Shown: positions 20,030 to 29,572, counted from the first letter of the stretch. The stretch is DNA of 64,000 nucleotides from Robertmurraya dakarensis (GCF_900156875.1 NZ_LT707408.1:75268-139267), one strand, 5' to 3'. Made by a program: numbers and translations. Notes: generated by a model from the sequence alone, not told the origin.

Positions 20030-20055
20030 CCGTAAAAGCCAATTGGCTTTTACGG
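20030..20055. terminator. hairpin between convergent genes
   Basis: Ccgtaaaagcc and ggcttttacgg form a perfect 11-bp stem with a 4-nt loop. The T tail is poor on both strands. A second small hairpin (tatctac/gtagata, about 20062-20080) adjoins it. Confidence 0.6.
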
Positions 20056-20082
20056 TTCACCTATCTACGGAAGGTAGATAAG

Positions 20083-21111
20083 CTAAGCTCCCACAAACCG
20101 TGAATAGTACATTCTAGCCTCAGTGATATCCTCTACCCCATGAATAAGAACGCGGCCGTCTTTGAAAAAAACCATAGTCGCTTTTTCATCCGGGAAAAAG
20201 CGTAATAGGAAAGGATTAACGGAAACCTTGCCACTATTTTTTAATGATTTAGCGAGATTTTCTAAGTTAATAGAATCGACATTCCGCGGATTAATTTGTA
20301 CGGTGTCGCGTCCGCATAGGATGGCAAATGTAGTCTGCTGTATGGAAGAGCGGTCTAAAAAGTCATATTGGTGATGAACGCATGCTGGGCATTCAGGATT
20401 TTTTCCGTCAGAGATATCCATTTGTAAAAAGGAAGAATACCAAATATCCAGCTGTTCAAGATTTGGATTATGTTCTGCTCCCACCAATAGTTTCAATACT
20501 TCTACTGCTTCAAACGAACCGACGATGTCTGTGATGGGTGAAAGGACACCGATTGTATCACAGGTTTCACCGAGCCCTGCAGGAACCTCTGGAAATAGAC
20601 AACGATAGCAAGGGGTTTTTCCAGGAACAATGACGGCAAACATCCCCCTCGATGAAACAGCGCCCCCGTAAACCCATGGGATATTTAATTTAACAGCAAT
20701 GTCATTAATTAAATAACGGGTGGAAAAGTTGTCTGTTCCATCAACAATGACGTCAAAACCTCCAAGAAGTTCCTCGGCATTATCTAGATTAAGGTCAGCA
20801 ATGATTGCCTCGACCTTCACTGTTGAATTAACTTTTCGGAGTTTTTGTTCTGCTGCAATAACTTTAGGCAGATGGTTAGCGGCATCCTCTTCGTCATAAA
20901 GTGATTGACGCTGCAGGTTGGATAATTCCACTAAATCCCTATCGATAAATCGGACATAACCAACCCCGGAACGTACAAGATGATTAGCAATGACCGTTCC
21001 AAGTGCTCCCATTCCAACGACAACAACACGGCTTTTTAAAAGCTTTCGCTGGCCTTCCTCCCCAATAGGTTTAAATAATGTTTGACGTGAGTATCGGTCT
21101 AAATTTTCCAT
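20083..21111 (-). CDS. ThiF/MoeB-family sulfur-carrier adenylyltransferase
   Basis: The 342-aa E1-like enzyme activates the C-terminal Gly-Gly of a ubiquitin-like sulfur carrier as an acyl-adenylate. The nucleotide loop GMGALG (about 33-38), DRDLVELSNLQRQ, the zinc cysteines CYRC and CPAC, and a GETCDTIGV segment with a candidate thioester Cys are all present. After about residue 245 the usual rhodanese domain is replaced by a short unrecognised tail of about 90 aa. Its neighbours (tungsten-type aldehyde oxidoreductase, MoaD) point to MoeB-like work in molybdopterin synthesis rather than thiamine. The ribosome-binding site is GAGGGG. Confidence 0.88.
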   Translation of the reverse strand: MENLDRYSRQTLFKPIGEEGQRKLLKSRVVVVGMGALGTVIANHLVRSGVGYVRFIDRDLVELSNLQRQSLYDEEDAANHLPKVIAAEQKLRKVNSTVKVEAIIADLNLDNAEELLGGFDVIVDGTDNFSTRYLINDIAVKLNIPWVYGGAVSSRGMFAVIVPGKTPCYRCLFPEVPAGLGETCDTIGVLSPITDIVGSFEAVEVLKLLVGAEHNPNLEQLDIWYSSFLQMDISDGKNPECPACVHHQYDFLDRSSIQQTTFAILCGRDTVQINPRNVDSINLENLAKSLKNSGKVSVNPFLLRFFPDEKATMVFFKDGRVLIHGVEDITEARMYYSRFVGA

Positions 21112-21247
21112 AGAATCCCCTCTCTCTTATCTACTATTATATATAAGACAAAATTCATTTGTATATTTCTAAATAAAAGGAATTTTCATATACTATGTTG
21201 AATTGATTAATGTTGAAAGTTTTTTTACTCTAATGAAAGAGGTGTCA

Positions 21248-23095
21248 ATGAAGATGAATCTTGGTGGTTTTAAGAACAAGGAAGTTGTCGTCGATTTGTC
21301 AAGTGGAACGGTCAGTTACAGAGGGATCAACGAAGAAGACGCCAAAAAGTATATTGGTGCTCGCGGACTGGGAGTAAAGTATATGCTGGATAATGGACCA
21401 GAAGTTGAGCCTTTGTCAGATGAAAACCTTTTATGCTTCATGACTGGACCAGTAACGGGTTCACGGTCTACAATGAGCGGCCGTATGGCAGTGGTAACAA
21501 AGTCTCCTCTAACTGGAACGGTTACAGATTCTCATATTGGCGGGTGGACAGCTGCTCGTTTAAAATGGGCTGGAGTTGATAACGTTATCATCAAAGGAAA
21601 AAGTGATAAGCCAGTCTATCTGTACATTGAAAATGGTCAGGCAGAACTTCGTGATGCCTCTGACGTTTGGGGAAAAGGCACAAGAGATACGGTAAAAGCA
21701 ATGAAAGATAAGTATGGTGAAAAGGATTTAAGCGTTATTACAATCGGTCAGGCAGGCGAAAATAAAGTACGTTATGCAGCATTCATTAATGAGCATGATC
21801 GTGCAGCAGGCCGTGGCGGTACAGGTGCGGTTGCTGGTTATAAACTCTTAAAAGCGGTTGTCATTAAGGCTGCACAAAAGGGAAATATGCCTGAACCTAA
21901 ACAAAAGGATGAGTACAATACTGCAAATAAGAAAGCGGTAAAAGCGATTCTTGAAGGCGGATTAACTGCTCCAAAGAAAGGCGGATTGTCTGTCTATGGA
22001 ACAAATGTCTTAACGAACTTAATTAATGAAGTTGGAGCACTTCCAACGAAGAACTCTCAAGCAACCAACTGGGATGAAGCAGAAAAGCATAGCGGGGAAT
22101 ACGTCCATCAACATCTTCGTGTTGCCAATAATGCATGCCATGCTTGTCCTGTAAGCTGTAAAATTGAGGTAGAAGTTAAAGAAGGTAAATACAAAACAAG
22201 AGTAGAAAGCTTCGAGTTTGAATCATCCTGGTCGCTTGGAACGAACTGTTTGGTTAGTAATTCAGAGGCAATCGCATATTTAATTGACCAATGTAATGAG
22301 TATGGTCTCGACACGATTGAACTTGGTCATGCATTTTCTGTTGCGATGGAAGCCAGCGAACGAGGAATTATTGATGAAACCCTTAAATGGGGAGATGCCG
22401 ATGCAATGATCGATTTAACAAAGAAAATTGCATTTCGTGAAGGGTTTGGCGGCGTCTTAGCAGAAGGACCGGCTCGAGCAACTGCTCAGTGGGGAGCACC
22501 AGAGCTGTCAATGTCGGTAAAGGGGCAGTCTATTCCTGCCTATGATCCGCGAGGAATTCAAGGAATTGGACTTGGTTATGCAACTAGTAACCGCGGTGCC
22601 TGCCACTTACGAGGATATACGGTTGCGAGTGAAATTGCGGGAATTCCTGAACCAACAGACCGCTTAAAGGCTGAAGGAAAAGGCGAGCTGCTTAAGATAT
22701 TCCAAGACCTTCTATCATTCTCTGATTCTATGGATATCTGTAAATTTTCTTCATTTTCTGAAAATGCTGAGCACTATGCAGAGCAATATAGCACGATGAC
22801 TGGCATTCCGATGACTGCAGAAGACGTGATGCTCGCTGGAGAACGTATTTACAACCTTGAGCGTTATTACAATAATTTAGCAGGTTTCAATAAGAGGGAA
22901 GATGATTTCCTTCCAAAACGATTTACAGAGGAGCCAGCAACGGGGAATAGTGCTGGAAGTGTCAGCCGTATGGATGTTATGCTCGATGAATATTATCAAG
23001 TGCGCGGTTGGAAAGATGGAGTCGTTCCTGAAGAAAAGCTTCGTGAATTAGGTATTCTTGCTGAAGGAAGCGGTTCTGAATCTAGTCAAATTTAA
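21248..23095 (+). CDS. aor: aldehyde:ferredoxin oxidoreductase (tungsten type)
   Basis: The 615-aa enzyme oxidises aldehydes to carboxylates, or reduces acids, with ferredoxin, using a bis-pterin W/Mo cofactor and one 4Fe-4S cluster. The family start (GGFKNKEVVVDLSSG, ARGLGVKYM), GPVTGSRSTMSGRM and HIGGWTAARLKWAG are clear. The cluster cysteines appear in HACPVSC (about residues 299-305) and a later Cys (MDICKFSSF, about 500). The ATG at 21248 follows AGAGGTG; the longer frame to 21203 has no ribosome-binding site. It is divergent from the MoeB-like gene and convergent with moaD. Confidence 0.93.
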   Translation: MKMNLGGFKNKEVVVDLSSGTVSYRGINEEDAKKYIGARGLGVKYMLDNGPEVEPLSDENLLCFMTGPVTGSRSTMSGRMAVVTKSPLTGTVTDSHIGGWTAARLKWAGVDNVIIKGKSDKPVYLYIENGQAELRDASDVWGKGTRDTVKAMKDKYGEKDLSVITIGQAGENKVRYAAFINEHDRAAGRGGTGAVAGYKLLKAVVIKAAQKGNMPEPKQKDEYNTANKKAVKAILEGGLTAPKKGGLSVYGTNVLTNLINEVGALPTKNSQATNWDEAEKHSGEYVHQHLRVANNACHACPVSCKIEVEVKEGKYKTRVESFEFESSWSLGTNCLVSNSEAIAYLIDQCNEYGLDTIELGHAFSVAMEASERGIIDETLKWGDADAMIDLTKKIAFREGFGGVLAEGPARATAQWGAPELSMSVKGQSIPAYDPRGIQGIGLGYATSNRGACHLRGYTVASEIAGIPEPTDRLKAEGKGELLKIFQDLLSFSDSMDICKFSSFSENAEHYAEQYSTMTGIPMTAEDVMLAGERIYNLERYYNNLAGFNKREDDFLPKRFTEEPATGNSAGSVSRMDVMLDEYYQVRGWKDGVVPEEKLRELGILAEGSGSESSQI

Positions 23096-23124
23096 AAAAG
23101 ACAGATTCTAAAAAGATATAAATA

Positions 23125-23191
23125 AGAAAACGACCTAAAATCCTACCACAAATTTGCTGGTGGCGATTTTGGTCGTTTTCTAATATTTTTC
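23125..23191. terminator. aor terminator
   Basis: Agaaaacgacc-t-aaaatc pairs with gatttt-ggtcgttttct (17 bp, one unpaired base) around a 22-nt loop, then taatattttt. It is likely usable from both directions. Confidence 0.9.
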
Positions 23192-23209
23192 TCCAAAAGA
23201 ATAACCGGA

Positions 23210-23479
23210 CTACCCGCCAACTCTAGTGGTTTTATAGCGATAATTCTTTAGAAGGCTTTTTAGGTCATCTTTATTTTCAGCGGTAAAGAGAATGATCACT
23301 GTATTCACTTTGAACACAGGTGTGAACATGACTTCTCCTTCACTTAAAATCTCTCCGTACCAACCATCTCCTATAAATCTATTATCATTTTCTTTTGACG
23401 GTTGTCCGCCAAGTTCAATGAAATATTGCTTAAGATGGCTGATATTAATACCACGAAATTCAAGAGTCTCGCTTTCCAT
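23210..23479 (-). CDS. small protein of unknown function ending in Gly-Gly
   Basis: The 89-aa soluble protein starts MESETLEFRGINISHLKQYF and ends KTTRVGG. I do not recognise a named family. Its gene follows moaD directly (1 nt apart), so the two are co-translated. The exposed C-terminal diglycine is what E1-like MoeB/ThiF enzymes act on, and MoaD next door also ends in Gly-Gly. It may be a second sulfur carrier or an accessory factor for cofactor insertion into the aldehyde oxidoreductase. The function is inferred from context only. Confidence 0.72.
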   Translation of the reverse strand: MESETLEFRGINISHLKQYFIELGGQPSKENDNRFIGDGWYGEILSEGEVMFTPVFKVNTVIILFTAENKDDLKSLLKNYRYKTTRVGG

Positions 23480-23752
23480 CTAACCACCTGCCACAGGAGG
23501 GAACAATGCAATTTGGTCTGTTTCCTCGACAATTGTCTGTAAATTGTCAGCGTGTATAATATTTCTTCCATTAACATAGAGATGGACAAAAGGTTTTAGT
23601 GTTTGGTCAGAATTAAGAATTTCTTCTTCTATTTCAGGAAACATTTCCACCATTTTGTTTAGAATATCAATTACCCGGTTTCCATCCGGCCGCACATCAA
23701 TTACAACCCCGCCGCAGATATCCCGGAGATTGGCAAAAACCTTCACCTGCAT
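23480..23752 (-). CDS. moaD: MoaD-type molybdopterin synthase small subunit / ubiquitin-like carrier
   Basis: The 90-aa beta-grasp protein starts MQVKVFANLRDICGG and ends with the PPVAGG diglycine tail that carries the thiocarboxylate. The longer form, with VRPDGNRVIDILNKMVE, matches the MoaD/SAMP1-like group linked to tungsten oxidoreductases. It would be charged by the MoeB-like protein encoded at 20083-21111 and donate sulfur to precursor Z for the cofactor of the adjacent aldehyde oxidoreductase. It is first in a two-gene unit with the other GG-ending protein. Confidence 0.88.
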   Translation of the reverse strand: MQVKVFANLRDICGGVVIDVRPDGNRVIDILNKMVEMFPEIEEEILNSDQTLKPFVHLYVNGRNIIHADNLQTIVEETDQIALFPPVAGG

Positions 23753-23925
23753 ATCTATATCGCCCCTTTTTCCTTATTTCTTTTATCTTAGAACGAAAGA
23801 AAGGTTTTGTCACCGTTATTGTTTGAAAACACAGATTATGAAGTTAAAAGAAATGTAATGTAAAGGGCTATCATTTAAGAAAGAGGATTAGAAGGTTGAA
23901 TCCCTTTTTCATCCTCTCCATGGGA

Positions 23926-24315
23926 CTAGTTTTTTGCTGATAGGACGACATCTTTGTCAAGAAGTGCACGAAATTCATTTGGTACAGGCACTTTTGTTCG
24001 GGTTTCACTATTAATTGTTGCCAGTACAGTTTTACCAGTAACAATAAGCTCCTCTTGTTCATTTATAACCTTCTGTTTTAGGGTGAAACTTGAATTTCCT
24101 ACATGTTCCAACCATGTAGTAATAAGCAGTTTTTCTTGATTAAAGATTTCCTTTTTAAAATCTGCTTCCACATGTACGATTACCCCTTCAACTCCAATTG
24201 AAAGGCAATGTGCATACCAAGGTCTTCTTGCTTGTTCCAGGTAGCCAAACATCTCAACATTATTAATATGAAATTTAGTTGTTTCTGCAACGAGGCGTAA
24301 TTCTGAATGTGTCAA
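23926..24315 (-). CDS. acyl-CoA thioesterase, hotdog fold
   Basis: The 129-aa protein has the 4-hydroxybenzoyl-CoA-thioesterase-like pattern HINNVEMFGYLEQARRPWY (about residues 16-34), corresponding to the catalytic His-x-Asn...Tyr...Glu-x-x-Arg segment. The usual Asp before the His is absent or shifted. The start is TTG with a strong GGGAGG ribosome-binding site. The substrate is unknown; homologues such as YneP hydrolyse short or aromatic acyl-CoAs. It is monocistronic. Confidence 0.82.
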   Translation of the reverse strand: MTHSELRLVAETTKFHINNVEMFGYLEQARRPWYAHCLSIGVEGVIVHVEADFKKEIFNQEKLLITTWLEHVGNSSFTLKQKVINEQEELIVTGKTVLATINSETRTKVPVPNEFRALLDKDVVLSAKN

Positions 24316-24397
24316 CTGTCTTCCTCCCTTAATTATGTATAAAAATACTCTATAATAAATTCGCTAAATTTCGACTATTCCCTTTATATTTTATGGA

Positions 24398-24443
24398 TAA
24401 AAAAAATACCAAGTAACCTTGCTGGGTTTCCTGGTACTTTTTT
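24398..24443 (-). terminator. terminator of the minus-strand MFS gene
   Basis: A stem of about 12 bp with mismatches (taccaag..aacc with gggtt..ctggta) lies directly after the gene and is followed by an eight-T run on the minus strand. Confidence 0.82.
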
Positions 24444-24451
24444 GTTGGAGA

Positions 24452-25633
24452 TTAATTATCAAAGGCTAATGCTGCTTTTCTTGACTGAATGGTGTATAGA
24501 CGATATAAAACAAACGCGACGCCCGAGAGGAGGATGCCAGAAATATAGGGAAGTCCAATGGTAATGGAAAATAGCCAGCCCCCAAGCGGCGGGCCTATAA
24601 TTCTCCCAAGCGAGTCAAAGGACGATAGAAATCCAGTCGCACTGCCATGTCCTGCTGTTGAAGCTTTTGTTAACAAAGCAGATACACTTGGACGAATCAC
24701 GCCATTTCCAATACCAAATATCGTTAGGAAGATGGCCGCTGTTGCGAAATCATCCACTAATAATATTAATCCAAATCCAATAGCGGAAATGACAATTCCG
24801 ATTTGAATCACAGCACCTTCTCCGAAACGCTTGGTCATTCTCCCGACAAGACCTCCTTGAACAAAGGCGCTCGCAACTCCCATAATCATGAAAATATAGC
24901 CTAACTCTACTGTTCCCAAACCAGCTTTCTGAGCACCAAAGTAAGCGAAAGTCGCTTCTAAACCTGACAGCGACAAGGAAATGAATAATTGCAGGAAATA
25001 CAGGATGGAATAGGATCCACCTAATGCCTGCTTTAGTGAAGCACCTTGTTTATTCTGTGATTGTTTTGCCTCTTCCGTTAAGGATTCCTTTAAAAGAAAC
25101 CAGACTAAGAGAAGGGTGAGAAGAGATGAAAAACCAGCAATAAAAAAGGGCATACTTAAGCTTATCTTTGAAAAAACACCACCCATAGCCGGTCCGAACA
25201 CAAATCCTAATCCGGTAGCCGCACCAATGACTCCCATTCCCTTGCCTCGATCTTCCTCTGTTGTGATATCGGCAACATACGCCATCACCGTAGGCATATT
25301 AGCAGCAGATAGGATCCCTCCAATAAATCGAGCTGCAAATAACATTCCAAGTGTTGAGGACGCCCCCATTAAAAAGAAAGAAAGAGAAAGTCCTGCTATT
25401 CCGATTATAATGACAGGCTTTCTGCCAATCCGGTCAGATACCTTGCCCCAGATTGGAGCGAAGAGGAGCTGCATTAATGAATAAACGGCCATGAGTAATC
25501 CAAGTTCTGTTGGGGAAGCGCCGATTTCCTCAGCATAAAAGGGGAGTACGGGAATAATAATTCCAAAACCGACCATCACCAGGAACATAATTGCAAAAAG
25601 GATAGGTAAAGCTTTTTTTGTTTGAGACATCAT
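24452..25633 (-). CDS. MFS transporter of the DHA1 (TetA/Bmr-like) type
   Basis: The protein of about 393 aa has 12 predicted helices. The motif GKVSDRIGRKPVIIIG (about residue 60) and antiporter motif C (GAATGLGFVFGPAMGG, about 137-152) mark a drug:proton antiporter. The ATG at 25633 is preferred, with GAGAG just upstream; an in-frame GTG lies two codons earlier. It is monocistronic. The substrate is unknown. Confidence 0.85.
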   Translation of the reverse strand: MMSQTKKALPILFAIMFLVMVGFGIIIPVLPFYAEEIGASPTELGLLMAVYSLMQLLFAPIWGKVSDRIGRKPVIIIGIAGLSLSFFLMGASSTLGMLFAARFIGGILSAANMPTVMAYVADITTEEDRGKGMGVIGAATGLGFVFGPAMGGVFSKISLSMPFFIAGFSSLLTLLLVWFLLKESLTEEAKQSQNKQGASLKQALGGSYSILYFLQLFISLSLSGLEATFAYFGAQKAGLGTVELGYIFMIMGVASAFVQGGLVGRMTKRFGEGAVIQIGIVISAIGFGLILLVDDFATAAIFLTIFGIGNGVIRPSVSALLTKASTAGHGSATGFLSSFDSLGRIIGPPLGGWLFSITIGLPYISGILLSGVAFVLYRLYTIQSRKAALAFDN

Positions 25634-25817
25634 ATTCACTCTCTATCGTAAAAAATTTCTATGTTAAGTATAGTGATTAAAAGTGCATATAGTCAATTTT
25701 AGCTAAATGTTTGAAAGAATAGCTTGCAAAAAATCGAATAAATCTTCCTATAGCAATTATTAGAGTCATCAGTTTTCGTGTGATATGATAAATGTCGTTA
25801 GGAGGCAGAAGTGATTT

Positions 25818-26903
25818 ATGAACTGGCAATCAACTCTTCATTATAATTTTTGGATAGAACTTGGAATTTCGATGGGGATCTTTTTATTATTCCTACTATT
25901 TAGGAAAATCTTTGCTAAATATGTATTTGCTCTGCTTTTAAAGTTAAGTAGAAAAACACCAACTGAATTTTTGTCAAATGTCTTTTTAGCATTTGAAAAG
26001 CCGATACAGTGGGCGTTTATCATTATTGGGATTTATGTCTCGTTAGATGTGTTCCCATATTTTAATCATGAAAACACATTATTTTTGAAAATAATTAGTT
26101 CAGCTTATATTTTCCTCGTTTTTTGGGGGCTGTTTAATTTATCATCAGCATCAGGCTTGCTTTTTGCAAGAGTGAATCGAAGATACGATATAGAAATTGA
26201 TCAAATATTAATTCCATTCCTTTCAAAAGCGCTAAGATTTTTGATTGCGGCGATTGGATTTACAATCATTGCTCAAGAGTTTGGCTATAATATCAGCGGT
26301 TTTGTTGCAGGACTCGGAATCGGAGGTCTTGCCATTTCATTAGCTGCAAAAGATGCTTTAGCTAATCTTTTAGGTGGAGTCGTCATAATTACGGAAAAAC
26401 CTTTTTCTATTGGTGATTGGGTCATGACACCAAGTGTGGAAGGGACAGTGGAAGATATTTCATTTCGAAGCACGAAAGTAAGAACTTTTGCCCAAGCGCT
26501 TGTCACTGTACCGAACGCAACACTGGCAAACGAATCGATCACCAACTGGAGTAAGATGGGGAAAAGGCAAATCACCTTTAATTTAAGAGTTACGCATGAC
26601 ACGCCAAAAGAGAAGTTACAAAATGTTGTAGAAAGAATTGATCATTTATTAAGAAACCATCCTGATATTCACCAAGAAACGATCTTTGTCACTTTTGATC
26701 AATACATGGAAAATGGGCTGGGGATCTTTTTATATTTCTTCACAAAAACCACGAACTGGGGTGAATTTTTGAAGATTAAAGAAAGTATCAATTTCAAGAT
26801 TATGGAGATTCTCGATAGTGAAGAAGTGTATGTAGCGATTCCAAGCAGAAAGCTGTACATGGATCCTGAAGTTGAAAAACAGAAAAAAGTGGATTTAGGG
26901 TAA
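25818..26903 (+). CDS. small-conductance mechanosensitive channel (MscS family)
   Basis: The 361-aa membrane protein has about four to five helices, then the Gly/Ala-rich pore helix FVAGLGIGGLAISLAAKDAL (about residues 161-180) and the MscS beta domain (ITEKPFSIGDWV, VPNATLANESITNWSKM). It opens under membrane tension to release solutes on osmotic downshift. It has a strong AGGAGG ribosome-binding site and is monocistronic, with a terminator. Confidence 0.93.
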   Translation: MNWQSTLHYNFWIELGISMGIFLLFLLFRKIFAKYVFALLLKLSRKTPTEFLSNVFLAFEKPIQWAFIIIGIYVSLDVFPYFNHENTLFLKIISSAYIFLVFWGLFNLSSASGLLFARVNRRYDIEIDQILIPFLSKALRFLIAAIGFTIIAQEFGYNISGFVAGLGIGGLAISLAAKDALANLLGGVVIITEKPFSIGDWVMTPSVEGTVEDISFRSTKVRTFAQALVTVPNATLANESITNWSKMGKRQITFNLRVTHDTPKEKLQNVVERIDHLLRNHPDIHQETIFVTFDQYMENGLGIFLYFFTKTTNWGEFLKIKESINFKIMEILDSEEVYVAIPSRKLYMDPEVEKQKKVDLG

Positions 26904-26907
26904 ATAG

Positions 26908-26957
26908 CAGCGGTTCGTATTTGCAATACTTGTGATTACGAACCGCTGTTTTGTTTT
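26908..26957 (+). terminator. terminator of the mechanosensitive channel gene
   Basis: Cagcggttcgta and tacgaaccgctg form a perfect 12-bp stem followed by ttttgtttta. Confidence 0.92.
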
Positions 26958-27028
26958 ATTCTCCTTCATCATAAAACCCTTTGTTACGGAAATAATATGT
27001 TCAGATGGGAAGTGAAGGAGGAAGGTTA

Positions 27029-27889
27029 ATGAATACAAGCGTAAGTGATGACCATTTAACAATGTGTAATAATGAATATGATACATTACAAAGAGTGATC
27101 TTATGTCAGCCTCAGTATATGACGATTCGAGATGTGATCAATGAAACACAAAAGCATTTTAAGAATGAAGGAATACATATTGAAAAAGCCCTTGAGCAGC
27201 ATGACGGATTTGTCAGGACTCTAAAAGAAAATAACGTTGAAGTAATTTTGCTGCCTTATCACAAAAAGTATCCAGAGCAGGTATTTACCCGCGATATCGG
27301 CTTTACACTTGGTAAAACGGTTTTTGTTGCCGATATGGCAAGTGATGTGAGAAAAGGGGAGGAGAATGTCCTTAGGCAATGGTTAGAAGATGAAGGGTTC
27401 TCCTATTACAATATTGTAGGAGACCAGATTGAAGGCGGAGACGTCATAATAGATCGTGATACGATCTATATTGGTTTAAGTAATCGAACGGAACAGAAAG
27501 CGATAGATCATTTAAAGGAGTTACTTACGAGCTTCGATGTAAAAGCAATCCCATTTAAAGAAAGATATCTCCACTTAGATTGTGTATTTAATGTCATTTC
27601 ACCAGAAGTTGCATTAATATATCCAGAGGCACTGACGAAAGAGGATATTGAGCTATTCAGTTCAAGATATGAGCTGATCGAGGTTTCTAAAGAAGAGCAG
27701 TTTACACTAGGAACAAATGTCCTAGCGATTGGCAATAAGCGAATTTTAAGTTTACCTGTTAATAAAAATGTGAACAAAGAATTACGGGCTAGAGGCTTTG
27801 AGGTTATTGAGGTAGATATTACAGAAATCATTAAGTCTGGAGGCTCTTTTAGATGCTGTACACTTCCGATTTTACGGGAGAATAAATAA
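27029..27889 (+). CDS. dimethylarginine dimethylaminohydrolase (DDAH)-like protein
   Basis: The 286-aa protein belongs to the guanidino-group-modifying superfamily (DDAH, arginine deiminase, amidinotransferase). Visible motifs are FTRDIGFTLG (about 89-98), EGGDVIIDRD (about 138-147), a catalytic His in YLHLDCVFN (about 180) and a C-terminal Cys in SGGSFRCCTLPI (about 275). The length equals that of B. subtilis YkgA. The ATG at 27029 follows AAGGAGG. It probably hydrolyses arginine or a methylated arginine derivative; the exact substrate is unproven. Confidence 0.85.
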   Translation: MNTSVSDDHLTMCNNEYDTLQRVILCQPQYMTIRDVINETQKHFKNEGIHIEKALEQHDGFVRTLKENNVEVILLPYHKKYPEQVFTRDIGFTLGKTVFVADMASDVRKGEENVLRQWLEDEGFSYYNIVGDQIEGGDVIIDRDTIYIGLSNRTEQKAIDHLKELLTSFDVKAIPFKERYLHLDCVFNVISPEVALIYPEALTKEDIELFSSRYELIEVSKEEQFTLGTNVLAIGNKRILSLPVNKNVNKELRARGFEVIEVDITEIIKSGGSFRCCTLPILRENK

Positions 27890-27897
27890 TTTTTGTT

Positions 27898-27929
27898 ATC
27901 CTCTTTTTCAGGAAAGGGGATTTTTTTTA
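27898..27929 (+). terminator. terminator of the DDAH-like gene
   Basis: Atcctcttt pairs with aaaggggat (one T-G pair), followed by eight T. Confidence 0.85.
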
Positions 27930-28008
27930 TTTCCAAAAATAAGGAGATATAAAAAGGATATTGTTATATTCATAAAATAAATAATCAATAAATACTTAGA
28001 GTTAACAG

Positions 28009-28022
28009 TGAAAGCACTTACA
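28009..28022 (+). promoter_or_regulatory. cre-like CcpA site upstream of cstA
   Basis: TGAAAGCACTTACA matches the cre consensus TGAAANCGNTTNCA at all positions but one (A for the central G). It lies about 105 bp before the start codon, consistent with carbon-catabolite control of a carbon-starvation gene. Confidence 0.5.
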
Positions 28023-28126
28023 TTAATAGAATTTTAATTTTTTTCAGAAAATATATTTACTTTTCTAAAATAACTGTTAAAATAATTTTCATAATATTTA
28101 GCTTATATACATCTGGGGGGAACAAC

Positions 28127-29563
28127 ATGGCTACGTTTTTCGGAGCACTTTTATTATTATTTTTAGGCTATGCCTTTTACTCTAAATTTGTGGAACGTGT
28201 CTTTGTAATTAATGATGAAACACCGACACCAGCTTATACAAAAAGAGATAATCTGGATTTTATGCCAATGAGCTGGTGGAAAGGAAATTTAATTCAATTA
28301 TTAAATATTGCGGGTACAGGTCCAATTTATGGAGCTATTGCTGGCGCTTTATATGGACCAGTCGCCTTTATCTGGATCGTAGTTGGTTGTATTTTTGCCG
28401 GAGCAGTTCATGATTACTTTTCAGGGATGATGTCCATGCGGCATAATGGGGCACAGTTCCCTACACTAGTAGGAAAATATTTAGGTCGTTATATGAAACT
28501 GTTCATAAACTTATTTTCAATTGTATTAATGCTTTTGGTTGCTGCAGCTTTTACAGCAGCACCTGCGCAGCTAATTGCGCAGCTTACTCCTGCTAGCTTC
28601 ACAGCAGCATTAGTTATTATATTTATTTATTTTCTAGTAGCAACGATTCTACCGATCAACCAAGTGATTGGAAAACTTTATCCTCTATTCGGTGCGATTT
28701 TATTATTCATGGCTGTAGGAATTGCCGTTATGTTACTGTTATCGGGGAAACCAATACCAAATCTTACATTTGAAAATCTACATCCTGGGGACTTGCCAAT
28801 TTGGCCATTGTTAATGGTGACGATCTCATGTGGTGCGATTTCAGGATTCCATTCAACACAAAGTCCTATTGTTGCTCGAACCATGATGAAAGAATCAGAC
28901 GGCAGGAAGATATTTTATGGGGCTATGATTATTGAAGGCGTGATTGCCTTAATCTGGGCAGCAGCTGGAATGACTTTCTTTAATGGCACAGCAGGTTTGC
29001 AGGAAGCTCTTGCTGCAGGCGGGCCATCAGGGGTTGTGAATGAGATTTCCATGACGCTTCTAGGAACAGTTGGCGGGTTACTTGCAGTAATTGGTGTTAT
29101 TATCCTGCCTATTACAACTGGTGATACAGCTCTTCGTTCATGCAGAATGATTATCACGGAAACTCTTTCAAAATTTTTCAATATGGAAGGGAAAGTAAAA
29201 GTATTACTTGTTTCAATCCTTGTAACAGCCCCAGCTTTTTATCTGTCAACGATTGACTACTCATTTTTATGGAGATATGTTGGCTGGACGAATCAGGTAA
29301 CGGCGGCAGTTATGCTGTGGACAGGAACGGTTTATTTATTACGAAATAATAAATTTCATTGGATTTGTGGAGTTCCAGCGATGTTCATGACAGCTGCGGT
29401 AAGTATGTATATATTCCTAGCGCCGGAAGGCTTCCATTTAGGATACGGAATATCATTAACCATTGGTTTTATTATTACAGCGTTAGTAGTGTCATGGTAT
29501 GCTGTCCAAATCTACAAGTATAGTAAACTGAAACAAAACCAATTGCATGACAAAGCAGCATAA
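28127..29563 (+). CDS. cstA: CstA-family carbon starvation / peptide or pyruvate transporter
   Basis: The 478-aa polytopic membrane protein has the CstA-domain motifs LLNIAGTGPIYGAIAGALYG (about 63-82), AGAVHDYFSGMMSMRHNG (about 93-110) and ISGFHSTQSPIVARTM (about 240-255). Family members import peptides or pyruvate when good carbon sources run out. It is shorter than E. coli CstA and fits the short Gram-positive form. The ribosome-binding site is GGGGGG. It is monocistronic, with a cre-like site upstream and a terminator downstream. Confidence 0.92.
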   Translation: MATFFGALLLLFLGYAFYSKFVERVFVINDETPTPAYTKRDNLDFMPMSWWKGNLIQLLNIAGTGPIYGAIAGALYGPVAFIWIVVGCIFAGAVHDYFSGMMSMRHNGAQFPTLVGKYLGRYMKLFINLFSIVLMLLVAAAFTAAPAQLIAQLTPASFTAALVIIFIYFLVATILPINQVIGKLYPLFGAILLFMAVGIAVMLLLSGKPIPNLTFENLHPGDLPIWPLLMVTISCGAISGFHSTQSPIVARTMMKESDGRKIFYGAMIIEGVIALIWAAAGMTFFNGTAGLQEALAAGGPSGVVNEISMTLLGTVGGLLAVIGVIILPITTGDTALRSCRMIITETLSKFFNMEGKVKVLLVSILVTAPAFYLSTIDYSFLWRYVGWTNQVTAAVMLWTGTVYLLRNNKFHWICGVPAMFMTAAVSMYIFLAPEGFHLGYGISLTIGFIITALVVSWYAVQIYKYSKLKQNQLHDKAA

Positions 29564-29572
29564 AAATACAAA

